The position numbers were made by a program, and so were the translations under genes. This document shows, piece by piece, positions 25,062 through 36,123 of a stretch of DNA of 64,000 nucleotides. Origin of the DNA: Moniliella sp. 'wahieum' (taxonomy: Eukaryota; Basidiomycota; Moniliellomycetes; Moniliellales; Moniliellaceae); contig RSEE01000006.1 in NCBI GenBank assembly GCA_003971905.1, positions 558,001 through 622,000 of the forward strand, in the 5' to 3' direction. The notes beneath the pieces were generated by a model. It made no database searches, had not been told where the DNA came from, and worked only from the letters and a program-made list of their open reading frames with translations. Each line of letters begins with the position of its first letter. The first letter of the stretch is position 1.

Positions 25062-26612
25062 ATGGCTTTCAAACCGCTCAAGCCTGCGCCCGTCCCGCAG
25101 CCAACAACCGCTTCGCGCGAGGGAACCCCTGAGGAGGACGAGTATCTTTCCCAGGAATCCGGACCTGAATCAGGCTCGGAAGCCGGCAAGGAGGCCCCGC
25201 CAGCAGCCCAGACGTTCCAGGAGCTTGGCGTGATCGAGCCCATCTGTGAGGCCTGCACTGCCCTGGGCTTTAAGGCGCCCACCCCCATCCAAGCCAAGGC
25301 TATCCCTGCTGCACTCCAGGGGAGTGATGTCATTGGTCTGGCTCAAACTGGCTCGGGTAAGACGGCTGCATTCGCCATCCCTGTTCTTCAAGCGTTGTGG
25401 AATGCCCCACAAGAACTCTTTGCCTGCGTTCTGGCACCTACTCGGTTCGTGTGCTCTCCCACCCTTCTTTGTGCAATACTGGTTATTAACCCTCATCCAT
25501 AGCGAGTTGGCCTACCAAATTGGCCAGCAGTTTGAAGCTCTTGGCTCACAGATCCAGGTCCGCACTGCCACCCTGGTTGGTGGCATGGACATGATGCAGC
25601 AGTCCATTGCCCTCTCCAAGAAACCCCATGTGGTCATTGCCACCCCTGGTCGCTTGCAAGACCATTTGGAGAACACAAAGGGGTTCAGTTTGCGGAAGCT
25701 CAAGTACCTCGTTCTCGACGAGGCGGACCGATTGCTGGATCTGGATTTTGGTCCCATCATCGACAAGCTCTTGTCCTCTCTTCCACGTGACCGGACGACG
25801 ATGATGTTCAGTGCAACCATGACGACTAAGGTTGCGCGCCTTCAGCGCGCAAGTCTGCACAAGCCTGTTCGGGTCGATATCAAAGGTGACCAACGCACAG
25901 CCGACAACCTCACTCAGTACTACCTTTTCATGCCCCATGAGCGCAAGGAAGTTTACCTCGTCTGGCTAGCTAATGAAAATGCGGCAGCTTCGACCATTGT
26001 GTTTACTCGAACCGTATCGGACGCACAACGGATCGCGACGTTGCTACGCATTCTGGGATTTGGTGCCATTCCGCTGCATGGGAGCATGCCCCAAGAAGCT
26101 CGCCTGGCCGCACTCCAGCGGTTCCGGGGGGGCAGCGCAGGTGCGTCGGGCGGACCTCGCATCTTGGTTGCAACGGATGTGGCCGCGCGCGGGCTGGACA
26201 TTCCCGCGGTGGACTGGTAGTTAACTATGACTTACCTGGCAACTCGAAGGACTACATTCACCGTGTCGGCCGTACTGCTCGTGCTGGCCGCGGGAAAGGC
26301 GGTGTCGCTGGTATCACAATACGATGTGGAGCTGCTGCAACGGATTGAGGCGGCGATTGGGGTCAAGTTGAGCCTCTACCCAGGGGGGAACGATACGGAT
26401 GCGATCCTTATGTTGGCCGAACGCGTTGCTGAGGCGGGTCGACGGGCCAAGCTGGACCTTAAGACCAGGCCATGACGGGTGGGAAGCACAAACGGAAGGC
26501 CAAGGAGTCCAAGTGGGACGCCATGGACCGGGACGAGGACTCGCGCGACGGGAAACCAGCGCGGGGCAAGGCGAAGCCAGCCAAGAAAAACAAAAAGATC
26601 CGCCAGTACTAA
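25062..26612 (+). CDS. RRP3: DEAD-box RNA helicase Rrp3/DDX47 (18S rRNA processing)
   Basis: All helicase motifs are in order: TFQELGV and [10 protein letters not shown] (Q motif), [11 protein letters not shown] (motif I), APTR|ELA (Ia), TPGR (Ib), [10 protein letters not shown] (II), MFSATMT (III), IVFTRTV (IV), [12 protein letters not shown] (V) and [11 protein letters not shown] (VI). [19 protein letters not shown] and [15 protein letters not shown] match Rrp3/DDX47, which acts in small-subunit pre-rRNA processing in the nucleolus. A 58-nt intron (25445-25502, GTTCGT...ATTAAC...ATAG) splits the codon in PT-R-ELA. The frame is lost at 26213 after IPAVD, near 26293 in a G/A run and near 26470; the basic C-terminal tail ([11 protein letters not shown]... 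KKNKKIRQY) ends at TAA 26610-26612. The start ATG 25062 follows a CCTCG context and gives a short acidic N terminus. Confidence 0.93.
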
Positions 26613-26800
26613 TTTCAACACCACTTGTTGTACTCGCTTATCGGCTCTCGTGTGTGCTGCATAAGATGCGTAAGAGAGCAGATGGAGGGAGGACAGCAAA
26701 CTAAAGGGAGAATGCAGGAATGCAGCCAATGCTGAGACCCGGGGGATCCAGGAAGCAAAGCACCAGCGACGTATCAGAAACAGATGGCATAGGCACATAA

Positions 26801-26906
26801 GCACTCGTGATCAAGTGGTTAAGATGCAACTTTCCCATGTTCAATGGGGTTCCATCACGAGGAGCTAGCATAAGTTGTTGCCCGGGTTCGAATCCCGGCG
26901 AGTGCA
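26801..26906 (+). tRNA. tRNA-Gly(CCC) with intron
   Basis: The acceptor stem GCACTCG/CGAGTGC pairs in all seven positions with discriminator A. The D arm has ATC/GAT, the anticodon stem CAACT/AGTTG is perfect, the variable loop is four bases and the T arm is CCGGG-TTCGAAT-CCCGG. The loop TT-CCC-A is interrupted after position 37 by a 34-nt intron (26838-26871), whose ATGGGG can pair with the CCC anticodon, as in canonical eukaryotic pre-tRNA. Anticodon CCC decodes GGG glycine. Confidence 0.92.
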
Positions 26907-26907
26907 G

Positions 26908-26915
26908 TTTTTTTT
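26908..26915 (+). terminator. RNA polymerase III terminator
   Basis: Eight consecutive T residues start two bases after the discriminator base of tRNA-Gly, a strong Pol III terminator on the coding strand. Confidence 0.9.
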
Positions 26916-27497
26916 CGCAGCGAGGGCGGCAATGCAGCACTGGGACGGCCTGGGCACGTGACCTGGACCCGCCTTGGACCATTCTTTCCCCGGCCCCCCC
27001 CCGCCATCCCAGCCACGCTGGACGGGGTGCTGCCGCAGAGGACGCTTGCCTGGAGGTAGCAGGCCAGTCACATCCACCGAGACTAGCCGAGTGGCGGATG
27101 CCAGGATCTAGGCACTTGCGCTGCGCCTGCTTGGACTGGCAGACACTGGCCCTGTACGGGAGAGCAGCCGGGCGTTGCTAACCGCGTTAACGCGTACGCG
27201 GATTGCGGCGATCCTACGGGGTCGATCATCCATCATCCATTCTGCCGCGGCAGCACCGAGCCAGTGTAGGCGGAGCGCGCATCTGCTGCACGCAGCACCG
27301 CAGGGCCACAGTGCTACAGTGCCGCCACCCCCCCCAGCAGGAGGCCACGAGCAAGCCCCCACTTTGCCTCTGCTTGGCACCACAACCACACCACCTCCAT
27401 CACCATCACCATCACCATCACCAACACCATCATCGCCCCCGCCACCCCTTCCTCCTTCCCTCCACACGCTCCTTACGCAGCTGACGCACAGCGTATC
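26916..27497. other. Spacer between tRNA-Gly and the membrane-protein gene
   Basis: No gene is recognised. The only structure seen is a CCATCA microsatellite (27397-27434). The region probably includes the promoter and leader of the next gene. Confidence 0.4.
27397..27434. repeat. CCATCA/CAC-ATC microsatellite
   Basis: A (ccatca)n run of about four perfect copies followed by degenerate ccaacaccatcatc. It lies just upstream of the presumed start of the Ser/Thr-rich protein. Confidence 0.8.
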
Positions 27498-30218
27498 ATG
27501 GCGCTTGCCTACGCCTGATTGTCTGCTCCATCCACGCTCTCTACCCCACTTGCTCTGGCTCTTCGCCCCATTTCCTCCCCAATGCTCAACACCCCACTCT
27601 CTCCTGCTCCCATCCTGGGCCCTGCCTCATCCCCGCCGGATTCGGCCTCGCCTCGGCCCCTGCCTCGACTCCCGCTGCGAACTCAACCTCCACGTTGGCG
27701 CAGATGGTGACGATCACCTACTGCCCTGCTCCTTCGATCGTCAGTACCTCCTGGTCCACTTCCTGGTCTCCAGCCACGACCGTCTCCGTCACAACCGAGG
27801 CAGTTTACTCAACCACAACTGTCTACACAACCATCTTCACACCATCTTCCACGATGCCCCTTCTGCTACCACCACGGTCACTGTCACTTCCCCAGGCCCA
27901 GCGCCTGATTCCTTGGCAGCGCCACCCACCCCTTCCCCTTCTGCCTCCTCGGCCTCCTCGTTGTGGCGACCGCATCGGCGAAAATTCCAAGGGCATGGCG
28001 GCATGGCCAACCTTGGCCTCCACCATCTTTCTGTCCCGCAACTCCAAGGCTCTTCCGCTGCTCCGTCCAAACGGCGAGGCAACCATTCTTTGCCTACGTC
28101 CTCTGATGGGATGGACTGGCAGCGGATCACTCGCACTCACGTTTCCTTGTGCCGACCGTCCGTTCCGTACCCATTCACTCTACACCGCCATGCTACGTCA
28201 CTGTTGTACCAACAAGCGCTTCCATCCCGTCCTCCTCGCTGTCCCCCGCCTCGCCATCCCCGTGTCCTCATCCCACTCGCCCTTCCCCACTGGCGGGGAG
28301 GGAAGTAGTCAAACTCATACGGCCGGCCCCACGTCCTCCCTGGCACCCATCATGCTCATCATTCCGGGGTCGCTACTTACACCCATACCCACTTGGCGAC
28401 CGTGTCCGAAACCAGCTACTATACCGTCACGCGTAGTGTTACAAGTTGGGCTACGTTGTCGCAGGGGGGCAGTACTGTCTCTTCTTCTCATCTGCCTCAG
28501 TCCTTTGCCCGATGGCAGCTTGTCCCCGGGGACGGCAAGCCACAGAGCTTACTGGCGTCCAACCAGGTCGGCAAAATTGTCGGTGGCGTGGTTGGTGGGG
28601 TCGGGGGCGCGTTACTTTTGCTGTTGCTGTGCCTCTGCCTGCTATGGCCCCTTCGGCGTCGAAAACGAGGAGAGAAGGGAGGTGGTACAACAGGGGAAAA
28701 GAGTCTTGGCTTTTGCCAAACGCCTTTTCCCCCACCAGCTCGCAGGGTCGTGGGGGGCGGGGACGCATCCAATCCTCTCTCGGCCAATGCGCCTGTGGTG
28801 ACACGACGCAAGAAGACAACTTCTCTCCGACCCGCAACCGGCTGAGCATGAATCGCTTGGCTGGCTTCCTGGCCTTGCCCCCGCTGAGGAGCCAAGACTG
28901 GCAAGCCTGTTCAACCCATCCCAAGTGCTCACACATGGCATGAACAGCACGTCCCCGGGCGCGTTGCCGGACGCGTGGCAGGCCCACGGGGAGGTGGGTA
29001 CCCCTGACGTATTTGACCGCAATCCAATGGAGAACCCTCTTGGACTACGGATGACCACGTCACTCCATACCATGGATTCGCTCGGCGCGTATGGGGGTAC
29101 CGGGACATCCCACCCTTGGCCGCTTGCCCCTTCGGGCCAATTGCTATCGCCCAGCACCCCTCACCTTTGGCTTCTGCTGTCCCCGTCCAGGGCGATCCCG
29201 GGTGGCCCTTGGCAGAAGACCGACATGCGCACAACAAATCTCCTCTCTCTCGACCTCTCCTGGCTCGGCCCCGCCGTTCCCTTCGACTCTTGGCGTCTCG
29301 CCTTCCCCCGGTACCTCGCCCAGCCCGACATGCCCTTGCATGCGGGCAGCACTCCCTTTATAGCCCCGGGACAGTGGCTCAGTGGCAAACGTGTTCTCCC
29401 CGCCTCGCCGCAAGCTGTGCTGGCAGTCGAAGGCACTGCGCCCATTGCTCGTCCCGATGATGCAGACAGCGAGAGGATGAATGTGTCCATATCCGCGGGC
29501 TCATTGCCTTCCTCGTTACCCATTCAGTCCCAGACGAGCAGCGACGGAATGCACGCGTCGTTGGCCACTGCCGCCTCGATGACCCCTGCCAATGCGCCGG
29601 GGCCCAGCTCCAGCACCCATTCCTTCCCCCCGAGCATACGGGGACGTATGGTGGTGACAGTACGTTGAATGCGCCCCCATTCCAATGAGTCCCGTCCCCG
29701 ATTCTGGTCAACCCGATCGCTCTGCGATGCAGGTGGCCGCCGCACTAGTGACCCAGGGCCGATGGGGGGTGAGGCGTGGGTTGGGTGGGCTTGGCGAGGC
29801 CACAGGCCGCCCCACCCCGTCGACAGTCAGCCGGGTCCGGATCGACCCCGACGCCCTTATTTCGAACGCCCTGTGTCTTCTCACCCTCTCCCGCGTGCCG
29901 AGGGGCACAGAGCCAGTGCCCCTGTCAGTGCCAACGAACACGGCACGTCGGAATCCGATCCGCTTGATGTGCATACAGCCTATTCCCATTCCCAATCCCA
30001 ATCCCATTCCATCCCCGCCTTGGGGGGAGCACGAGCATGGGGCACAGCGAGGAGATGAGTGCCGGCGTGGGCGGGTCCAGTTGGCCGTATGGCTCCATCC
30101 CCCCTCCGCCTCTACCCGGTTCCAGCCCCATTTCGCCCATCACGCCCGCAAGCGCTTTCCCGCCCTCGCGCTACTCGCACAATTTGGGCAAGCTCACGGC
30201 AGAGATGGAGGGGGACCC

Positions 30219-30250
<32 letters not shown>

Positions 30251-30938
30251 AAGCTGGGCAGGCCGGGCTAGCCGGGACTTGGACAACGGGACCATTGTTG
30301 GACTCACCTGCTGCTGCAGGTGGGGCTTCGCCTACCTCTTCTGCGTCACCGTACATGTTCCTCCCGCTGGGCCTTTTCTCCGGCTGCCAGACTGATGCGC
30401 GAGCTGGACCGGCGGTTGCCCCGCTGCATTGGACCCCGGGATGGTGCATCTCGACTCGCCGCTGGACCGGGCGGCGGAAGATGTGCAACGGTCGCTGGAC
30501 TCCCAGGTAGCGGGCCTCGGAGGTCCCGACGCCTCGGTCTATTCACAGTTTCCTTCTCCTCCCGCCTCTTACTCACTACGTCCACCATCTCCCTCCCTCT
30601 CCCCCTCCCTTTCTCCTGCCTATGCCAGCCTGCAAGTCGAAGCGTTCTCCTCCGACTCGAGCAGCCACGAGCGCCCCCGCTCTTCGACCGAAGGGTCCAA
30701 CGTGCTTGCGGCGCCTTGGCAGCCCTTGCCTCGGGCCGCGCCCGAGGACGCCGCCGACCCGGGCGCGGAGATGGCGACCGAGCACGTGCCTGGGACAAGC
30801 GAGTTTTACGGCCGGCCGCGGCTCGGCCCGCTGTTGGTGATCAATACCGATCCGCCTCCCCAGCCCTCGTCCACCGCTTCGCCCTCCCCAGCTGCCTCGT
30901 CTCTCCCGCCCGCTTCGTCCCAGACGGGAGGGGAGTGA
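27498..30938 (+). CDS. Ser/Thr-rich single-pass plasma-membrane protein with long cytoplasmic tail
   Basis: No family is recognised with certainty. The ectodomain (about 27650-28550) is very rich in Ser and Thr (for example VSTSWSTSWSPATTVSV and TTTVYTTIF), as in mucin-like wall sensors. A single hydrophobic segment (about 28564-28650, VGGVVGGVGGALLLLLL then CLCLLWPL) is followed by the stop-transfer RRRKRGEK. The cytoplasmic part is Pro/Ser-rich with a PEPEPE repeat (30221-30250) and ends at 30936-30938. The layout resembles Mid2/Wsc/Skg6-type proteins, but no WSC cysteine domain is seen. Frames change near 27850, 28180, 28840, 29680 and 30440. A signal peptide is not clearly visible; ATG 27498 starts MALAYA and then needs a shift, so the start is a guess. 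Confidence 0.5.
30221..30250 (+). repeat. Hexameric GAGCCC repeat coding for Pro-Glu
   Basis: Five perfect ccgagc units in tandem, reading as PEPEPEPEPE in the cytoplasmic tail of the membrane protein. Confidence 0.85.
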
Positions 30939-31204
30939 AGCGATTGGGGAACGGAATGGACCAGCGAGGGGCGGCGGCGTAGTGGTGGCGTGTCGGCTTG
31001 GCTTTCTTTTTGGCTTTCTGCGTTTTGTGACGTCTATATACCCATGCTGTTGGAACGTTCGTTGTCCCTCTTGTTGAGCTTTACCAAAGGCTGGATCGAT
31101 TATTTTGAGTGGGGCAGTGCAAGTAGAAGAGTACAGACATGCTAGATATGCAAGTGCAGTCAGTCGGGTGCCGAGCCGCTTCCTTCTCCCGACCAGTCAC
31201 TTGA

Positions 31205-34200
31205 CTAGACAGACGCATCGCGAACGATCCTCACAGCAAAGGGGGCAGCCGGATGGATCGGCACGCCGCGGCCGGACGGGAGCAAGGGGCCATACGCGGC
31301 GCGGAGACGGTGGAGGGCATGCAGCGCCTCACTCGCCTCGCCCGGACCGAGGCAGGCAGGACTCGAGCGTGCCTCCAACGCGGTCCGGATCCTGCCCACC
31401 GCATGGACCAAAAGGAAATGGTAAAGCAACGGCAAATCCGCCAGCGGCTCGCCCAGCCCAATTGCGGCCGCAGCACCAGGGCACAAGCACGAAGCGCTGC
31501 GTGAAGCGAGGTGCGCAGCAGACGGGGGCCCCCAGCCACAGTGAGCGGCATGCCAGCCAAACCCAGTGCACTCCTCATGCCGCTGTATCCCACAATGGCC
31601 AAGTAGGATTCCGCCAAAGCAAACAACAGTTCAATGTCCGCCGCCGAAGGCGTGGTAGGAGTAAGGTCGGTCCAGTGCTGGGCTTTGGCCCCAATCTCAT
31701 GCAACGCATCAATCCAATGCGTCGTCTCCGTGACCAAACGCGCCGCTGCGCTCGCCTTCGGCCGCGTAGGGGCCACTGGCCTTTCTGCCCCCGCCAAAAG
31801 CGGTGCGAGAGGAGGATGAGGCAGCCGCAGTAGGCGTGCTGGACGGATTGGATAAGTGGCTGAATCGTCGGTGCGCCGTCGCTCGGGATGCCCCGGCGCC
31901 AGGCGTGGAAGAAGGGTAACCCGAGAAGTGGGACATGCTCATGGCCCGCACCCCAGGTCCACCAGGTCCTTCGCCCCGAGCCCATTGGGGGGATATGGCT
32001 GAGAGGAAGCAGTGCTGTTGGAGGCAGACAGACTCTGACGCATACCACTAACGTCGCGTGCAACGGTGCGTGCTTGGAGCAAGAGGTGACTGACGGTAGT
32101 ATGAACGAGAAGACGCGCATCTTCGGCCTCGCTTTGCTCCGCGGGCAAACGGGGAGGAAGAGGAGCAACGGGCTCCGGTAACTGGCCAACCATCAGGCAT
32201 CTTCTCCCGGAAGAAGGTAGGACATCTCTCCGTCTCCTGTCGGCGCACATTCCGGATGAAAGCGGGGGAGGCTAAACGTATCGAGGGCAGGAGCGACAGG
32301 AGGGACAGATTCGCTCCCGGGACGGGACCGGGAGCCGTAGGAGACAGCGCCAATGGTCCCGCCCATCCGGAAGACCCAGGAGAGTTGCTTTGGCTTGGGG
32401 GACGCCATGCATTCGGGCCAGGCGGTAGCATGGAGCTGGCGGGGGGGAGTTGTTGTCGGCCGAGTGAGCCTTTACTGTGAGACAAGGATTGCGACCGGTT
32501 CCAGTTCGGTGTAGAGCCCGAGGTAGGGGGTACGACAACAGGGGTAGAGGGTGCGTAGGTGGCAGGCGCGGCAGATTTGCCCGCCCCCGTTCGATGTGTT
32601 CCACCTGAACGCTTGGACTTGGAGATACGCTGAGCACGGCGCTGGGTTACATCGTGGGCCAAACGATCGACGTGAGCGGTAGGCTGCCAGTCGATTGGTT
32701 TTCCCCCGAAAGCAGGCACGCATGGGCTAGACCAGACCCGTCAGCTAGTCAGTATCGGTACAAGAACAGACGGGAGAGGGGATTGCGCACCTTCAGCCAC
32801 GTAAGCCATCAGACCCACCCGATTGCGTTCCAGCCCTTCGATTTGACGCCACGGCGGTAGGATTGACAGCGCCTCGCCCAAGGTGAGTTGGTGCGCTTGG
32901 GTCGAGGGTGAGGTACCTTGGGCATAGATGCCCACCCCGCCGCCTAAGGGAGAAGGGCTGACGCTTAACCGGCTCATATCCCCCGTCGGACCGGGGGAGG
33001 ACCGGATGTGGATGCACGACACGAGAGGAGGCGGTCCTGCGGTTCGTCAGTTCGTCAAATGGATTGACCACCACCGAGCCAAGCGAGCCGTTTGCCATGT
33101 CGTCACGAATCCGCCCCCGACGAGAAACAGGGAGGGCAAGGAGAGGGTCGTACCACGCATCTTCATCAGCGAAGAAGAAGAAGCGGATGCATAGTAGCAC
33201 AAGCCGCTGATAACGATGCTCATCTTCTGCCCCACCAAAGAGGGAAAAGAGAGAGGCGCCCAAGATCTCTTCGATGCCAACGCCAGCCTCGGGGTCGAGT
33301 GGGGTGTCAGCAGTCAGATTGCCACAAATGCAGTGGCCTCCGCTTGGGCTTGGGCGAGCGAGCAGCCAAGTGCAGCTGAACATCGCCACCGCCTTCTGGA
33401 ACCCCGGGGCCTGCAAGGCCAACACCCGTATCAGGGATGGGGCAAATGTGCCTTGTACTCCGGTTGACAAAAAGATGCGTTCCAGCACATCGGCACGTAG
33501 TGCATCGGCCGCCTCCATCAATGCGGGGGTGTCGTATAAGAACCGGGCATCATGCTTGGCTTGCTCAAGACTGACCAGTCGGTTGACATCGCTTCATTTT
33601 CACTCCAGTTGGCGTGGGGGTGTCAGAGGGGGGCTGACGATTGGGGGAGGAGCGGGAGGGAGTAATGGATCACAGCAGCTGCTCTGCCTGCTGAGAGAGC
33701 CAAGACGGCAGCCATGACATCGGGGTCAAAAGTTCTGTGGGGGCATAACATGGTCCGCCAAACGCGTGCGGTGCTTCGTGCGTGCCAAAACGACGAACAA
33801 TGCGGGCCTGGGAACGCGTGACGAGCCGCAAGGAGATCACTGTTCGTGGATCGCGTAGGACGAATGGTAGACGGGTGGAGGTAAGCTGAGTTGTAGTGCT
33901 CCATTCGACGTGTGACGGGGTGTGGTGCGGATGAGAGGACGACGAAGCAGCGGGTGGAGGTGGTCCGAGTCGCAGGGTCCGGATGGCTCCTGGGGCGATC
34001 GGATGAAGGGCGGCGGACTGCGATAAGGGTAGCGGGTGGGGGTGCCATTCATTGTCAAGAGGGCGAGGCTTACCGGCCCCAGTGCCCGGAGGGGGCACGC
34101 TTCGTTCGGCAAGTGAGGTGGGCAGCACGCTTCTTGTCTTGGCGCAAGAACTGAGGGGAAAGTGCCGTTTGCGTGGCTGGGAAGCAACTGGGGGGCAGCA

Positions 34201-34909
34201 TCTGGCAGGGCGCGGCAGGAGGAGGCTGCGGCGTTGACGGAAGCTACCGTCGCTGTCGTTGCAGCTGCTGATGCTGATGGTGTAGTTGAGGAGGGCAGCG
34301 CAGGCGAGGTCCACTGGGCCAGGATGGCAAAGATCTTGCTCACGTCCTGAGACAGGGCCGCAATGGTAGCATCAGTGGAGGCGCGCCAGTCTTCATCATG
34401 GCTGCGCAGACGAAACTGGCAGAGGTGCGGCTGGTTGAGCGAGAGGCAGCGCTGGCACGGAGGTTTGGCACCCGTATTTTCACACTTGGCCTTGGCACGA
34501 CGGCATTGTACGCATGCACGCTGTTGCTTTGTCGGTCCACGACCCGGGCGGGCACGCTGACCACCGGCTGCGCCGTCGGCCGCACCGGCAGGTCCTCGGT
34601 CCTGGGCGCGGCCCGCGCCAGCTGCCCCTTGCCGCTGGCCCGATCCCGATCCGGAGCGCGAACCATGATTGAACGGTGGGGATGTCTGACTGGGGGGCTG
34701 GCCAGAGGAGACGGTGGCACGGTCACGCAGGTTGTCATGGCTTAGGATGTCGTCATCGTCGTCGTCGTCGTCGTCGTCATCCTCCCCCTCATCCTCATCG
34801 TTGTCCAGATCCGAGTCGGGTGCACCGAGGCGGCGGCGCTTGCGGGGATGGGAGGGGAGAGGGATGCTGTGGGTGGGTGGGAGGCGGCGGCGGGAGCGGC
34901 AGCGGGCAT
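31205..34909 (-). CDS. Zn(II)2Cys6 zinc-cluster transcription factor
   Basis: In the frame read from about 34820 down to 34400 a continuous peptide has HPRKRRRLGAPDSD, a run of Asp, KQQRACVQCRRAKAKC and then PPCQRCLSLNQPHLC. The six cysteines have the spacing C-x2-C-x6-C-x8-C-x2-C-x8-C, which is the fungal binuclear zinc cluster. A coiled-coil or linker region (HDEDW, ALSQDVSKIFAILAQW) follows. The long remainder (34300-31205) contains helical stretches typical of the fungal regulatory middle homology region, such as ADVLERIFLSTGVQGTFAP, LVTETTHWIDALHEIG and LYHFLLVHAVGRI, over several frames. Start: ATG 34909 (MPAAAPAAASHPP) with one shift before HPRKRRR. The gene sits directly downstream of the NRPS on the same strand, so it is a candidate pathway regulator (inference). 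No known iron regulator of the GATA type is present. Confidence 0.72.
34750..34780 (-). repeat. GAC trinucleotide run coding for poly-Asp
   Basis: On the plus strand it reads (gtc)n with a few cat/atc. In the transcription-factor frame it encodes about ten Asp, an acidic tract just before the zinc cluster. Confidence 0.8.
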
Positions 34910-34970
34910 AGCGCAGTCGGTGGGCGCGAGGCGAGAGGCGATGCCGACGGGGGGGGGCGATGGGGGTTGG

Positions 34971-35058
34971 GCGATGGGCGCTGGAGGATGGGCGGTGGAG
35001 GATGGCGCTGGAGGATGGGCGCTGGAGGATGGGCGATGGGCGATGGGCGCTGGAGATG
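34971..35058. repeat. Minisatellite of GATGGGCGCTGGAG units
   Basis: About six imperfect copies of a 13-15 base unit (gatgggcgctggag and shortened forms), immediately upstream of the presumed transcription-factor ATG at 34909. Confidence 0.8.
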
Positions 35059-35395
35059 GCTGAGCGCTGGCTGATAGCTGGGCCAGCCAGTGTACATCCG
35101 ATTAGGGTCCGACGTTCGGAGGGAGGGGCGGCTGAGCTAAGCGGGCAGCGCCACCCAACGCATGCAAAGCGCTAATGCTCGACAGACGCCTATCGACTAT
35201 CGCTGCATCTGCCCCGCAGCAGCCCTGCGCCGCAGGGGCAGCAGCGCCAGTGGGGCAGCCACCGCCTGCCGCTGGCGCAGCACAGCGCTCGGGCCTAAGT
35301 TTCAGCGCTCAGCGGACGCGCTGACGCGTGACATGCGACGCTTGCTGGCTCGACTCCTCGCAGCGTGTGCCTGGGGCCGCCCCCGCAGCCGCATG

Positions 35396-35455
35396 CGGCA
35401 CGCGCATGCTGCATGCTGTGCGCCATGCTGCATGCTGCGCTGCATGCCCAGGCAC
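35396..35455. repeat. Iterated GCATGC palindrome block
   Basis: Seen directly: gcatgc or catgctgcatgct recurs at least six times in 60 bases (gcggcacgcgcatgctgc and onward). GCATGC is self-complementary, so alternative hairpins can form. Confidence 0.7.
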
Positions 35456-35550
35456 TGCGCCACACACCCGTCCACCGCCCCCCGCTGGCCAGTGCGCCAC
35501 TGTGTGGGGGCGTCTGGGGTGGTGCATGGTGTGGGACCTGGCATGCGCTT

Positions 35551-35573
35551 CGTAACGCATAACTAGTAACTAG
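35551..35573. repeat. GTAAC-GCATAACTAGTAACTAG element
   Basis: The core taactagtaactag also occurs at 56801-56820 as taactagtaactagtaact; each is preceded by a cgtaac or cacgtaac. ACTAGT is self-complementary. Confidence 0.6.
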
Positions 35574-36123
35574 CAGCCCTTGCAACCGGGATCTAAAATC
35601 GAATAGGTACGGGCTAGCGATCATCGACAGATCATGCATCACCCATCAGCGCAACCGTCGCGCTCTTAGATCTTATCCAGCCGCTCTGGCCGGTGATGCA
35701 TGATGTGATGAATCCCGATGCCAACCGAAAAGCCAGCCAAGAGCTGGACGTCAAGTAGACGATGGCCGATAGTCGATAGGGATTGATTGCGGGTGACCGA
35801 TAGTAGAGAGTAGCGGAGAGGGACAAGTGGAAGAGAAGGACGACCAAGCTACGACTGCCGAAGCTTTGCCGAGGAGACACGTCGGACTGCCACACTTGCG
35901 CCCGGGCGGAACGAGCGGAGGTAGCTGTCGGGTGCAAGTGGTCCAGTGGGAGCGGCGAAGTGCGGCTACGCTATCATCATGTTCTTGGCACTGCACTATA
36001 ATGTGTCCCAACACCGTCGGCTCCCATCCCATCTCCAGCTCCCCAAAGCGAAGGCTGCAAGGGCACACAGGCCAAATAGCATACACTGAGGCTGTGCGAG
36101 AACCCCGTATGTGCGCCGCCTCG

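Larger units (their letters stand above)
34910..36123. other. Intergenic region between NRPS 3' end and transcription-factor start
   Basis: No gene recognised. It should hold the promoter of the zinc-cluster factor and the NRPS terminator. Within it lie a GATGGGCGCTGGAG minisatellite (34971-35058), a GCATGC-rich block (35396-35455) and a GTAACTAG-type element (35551-35573). Confidence 0.4.
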
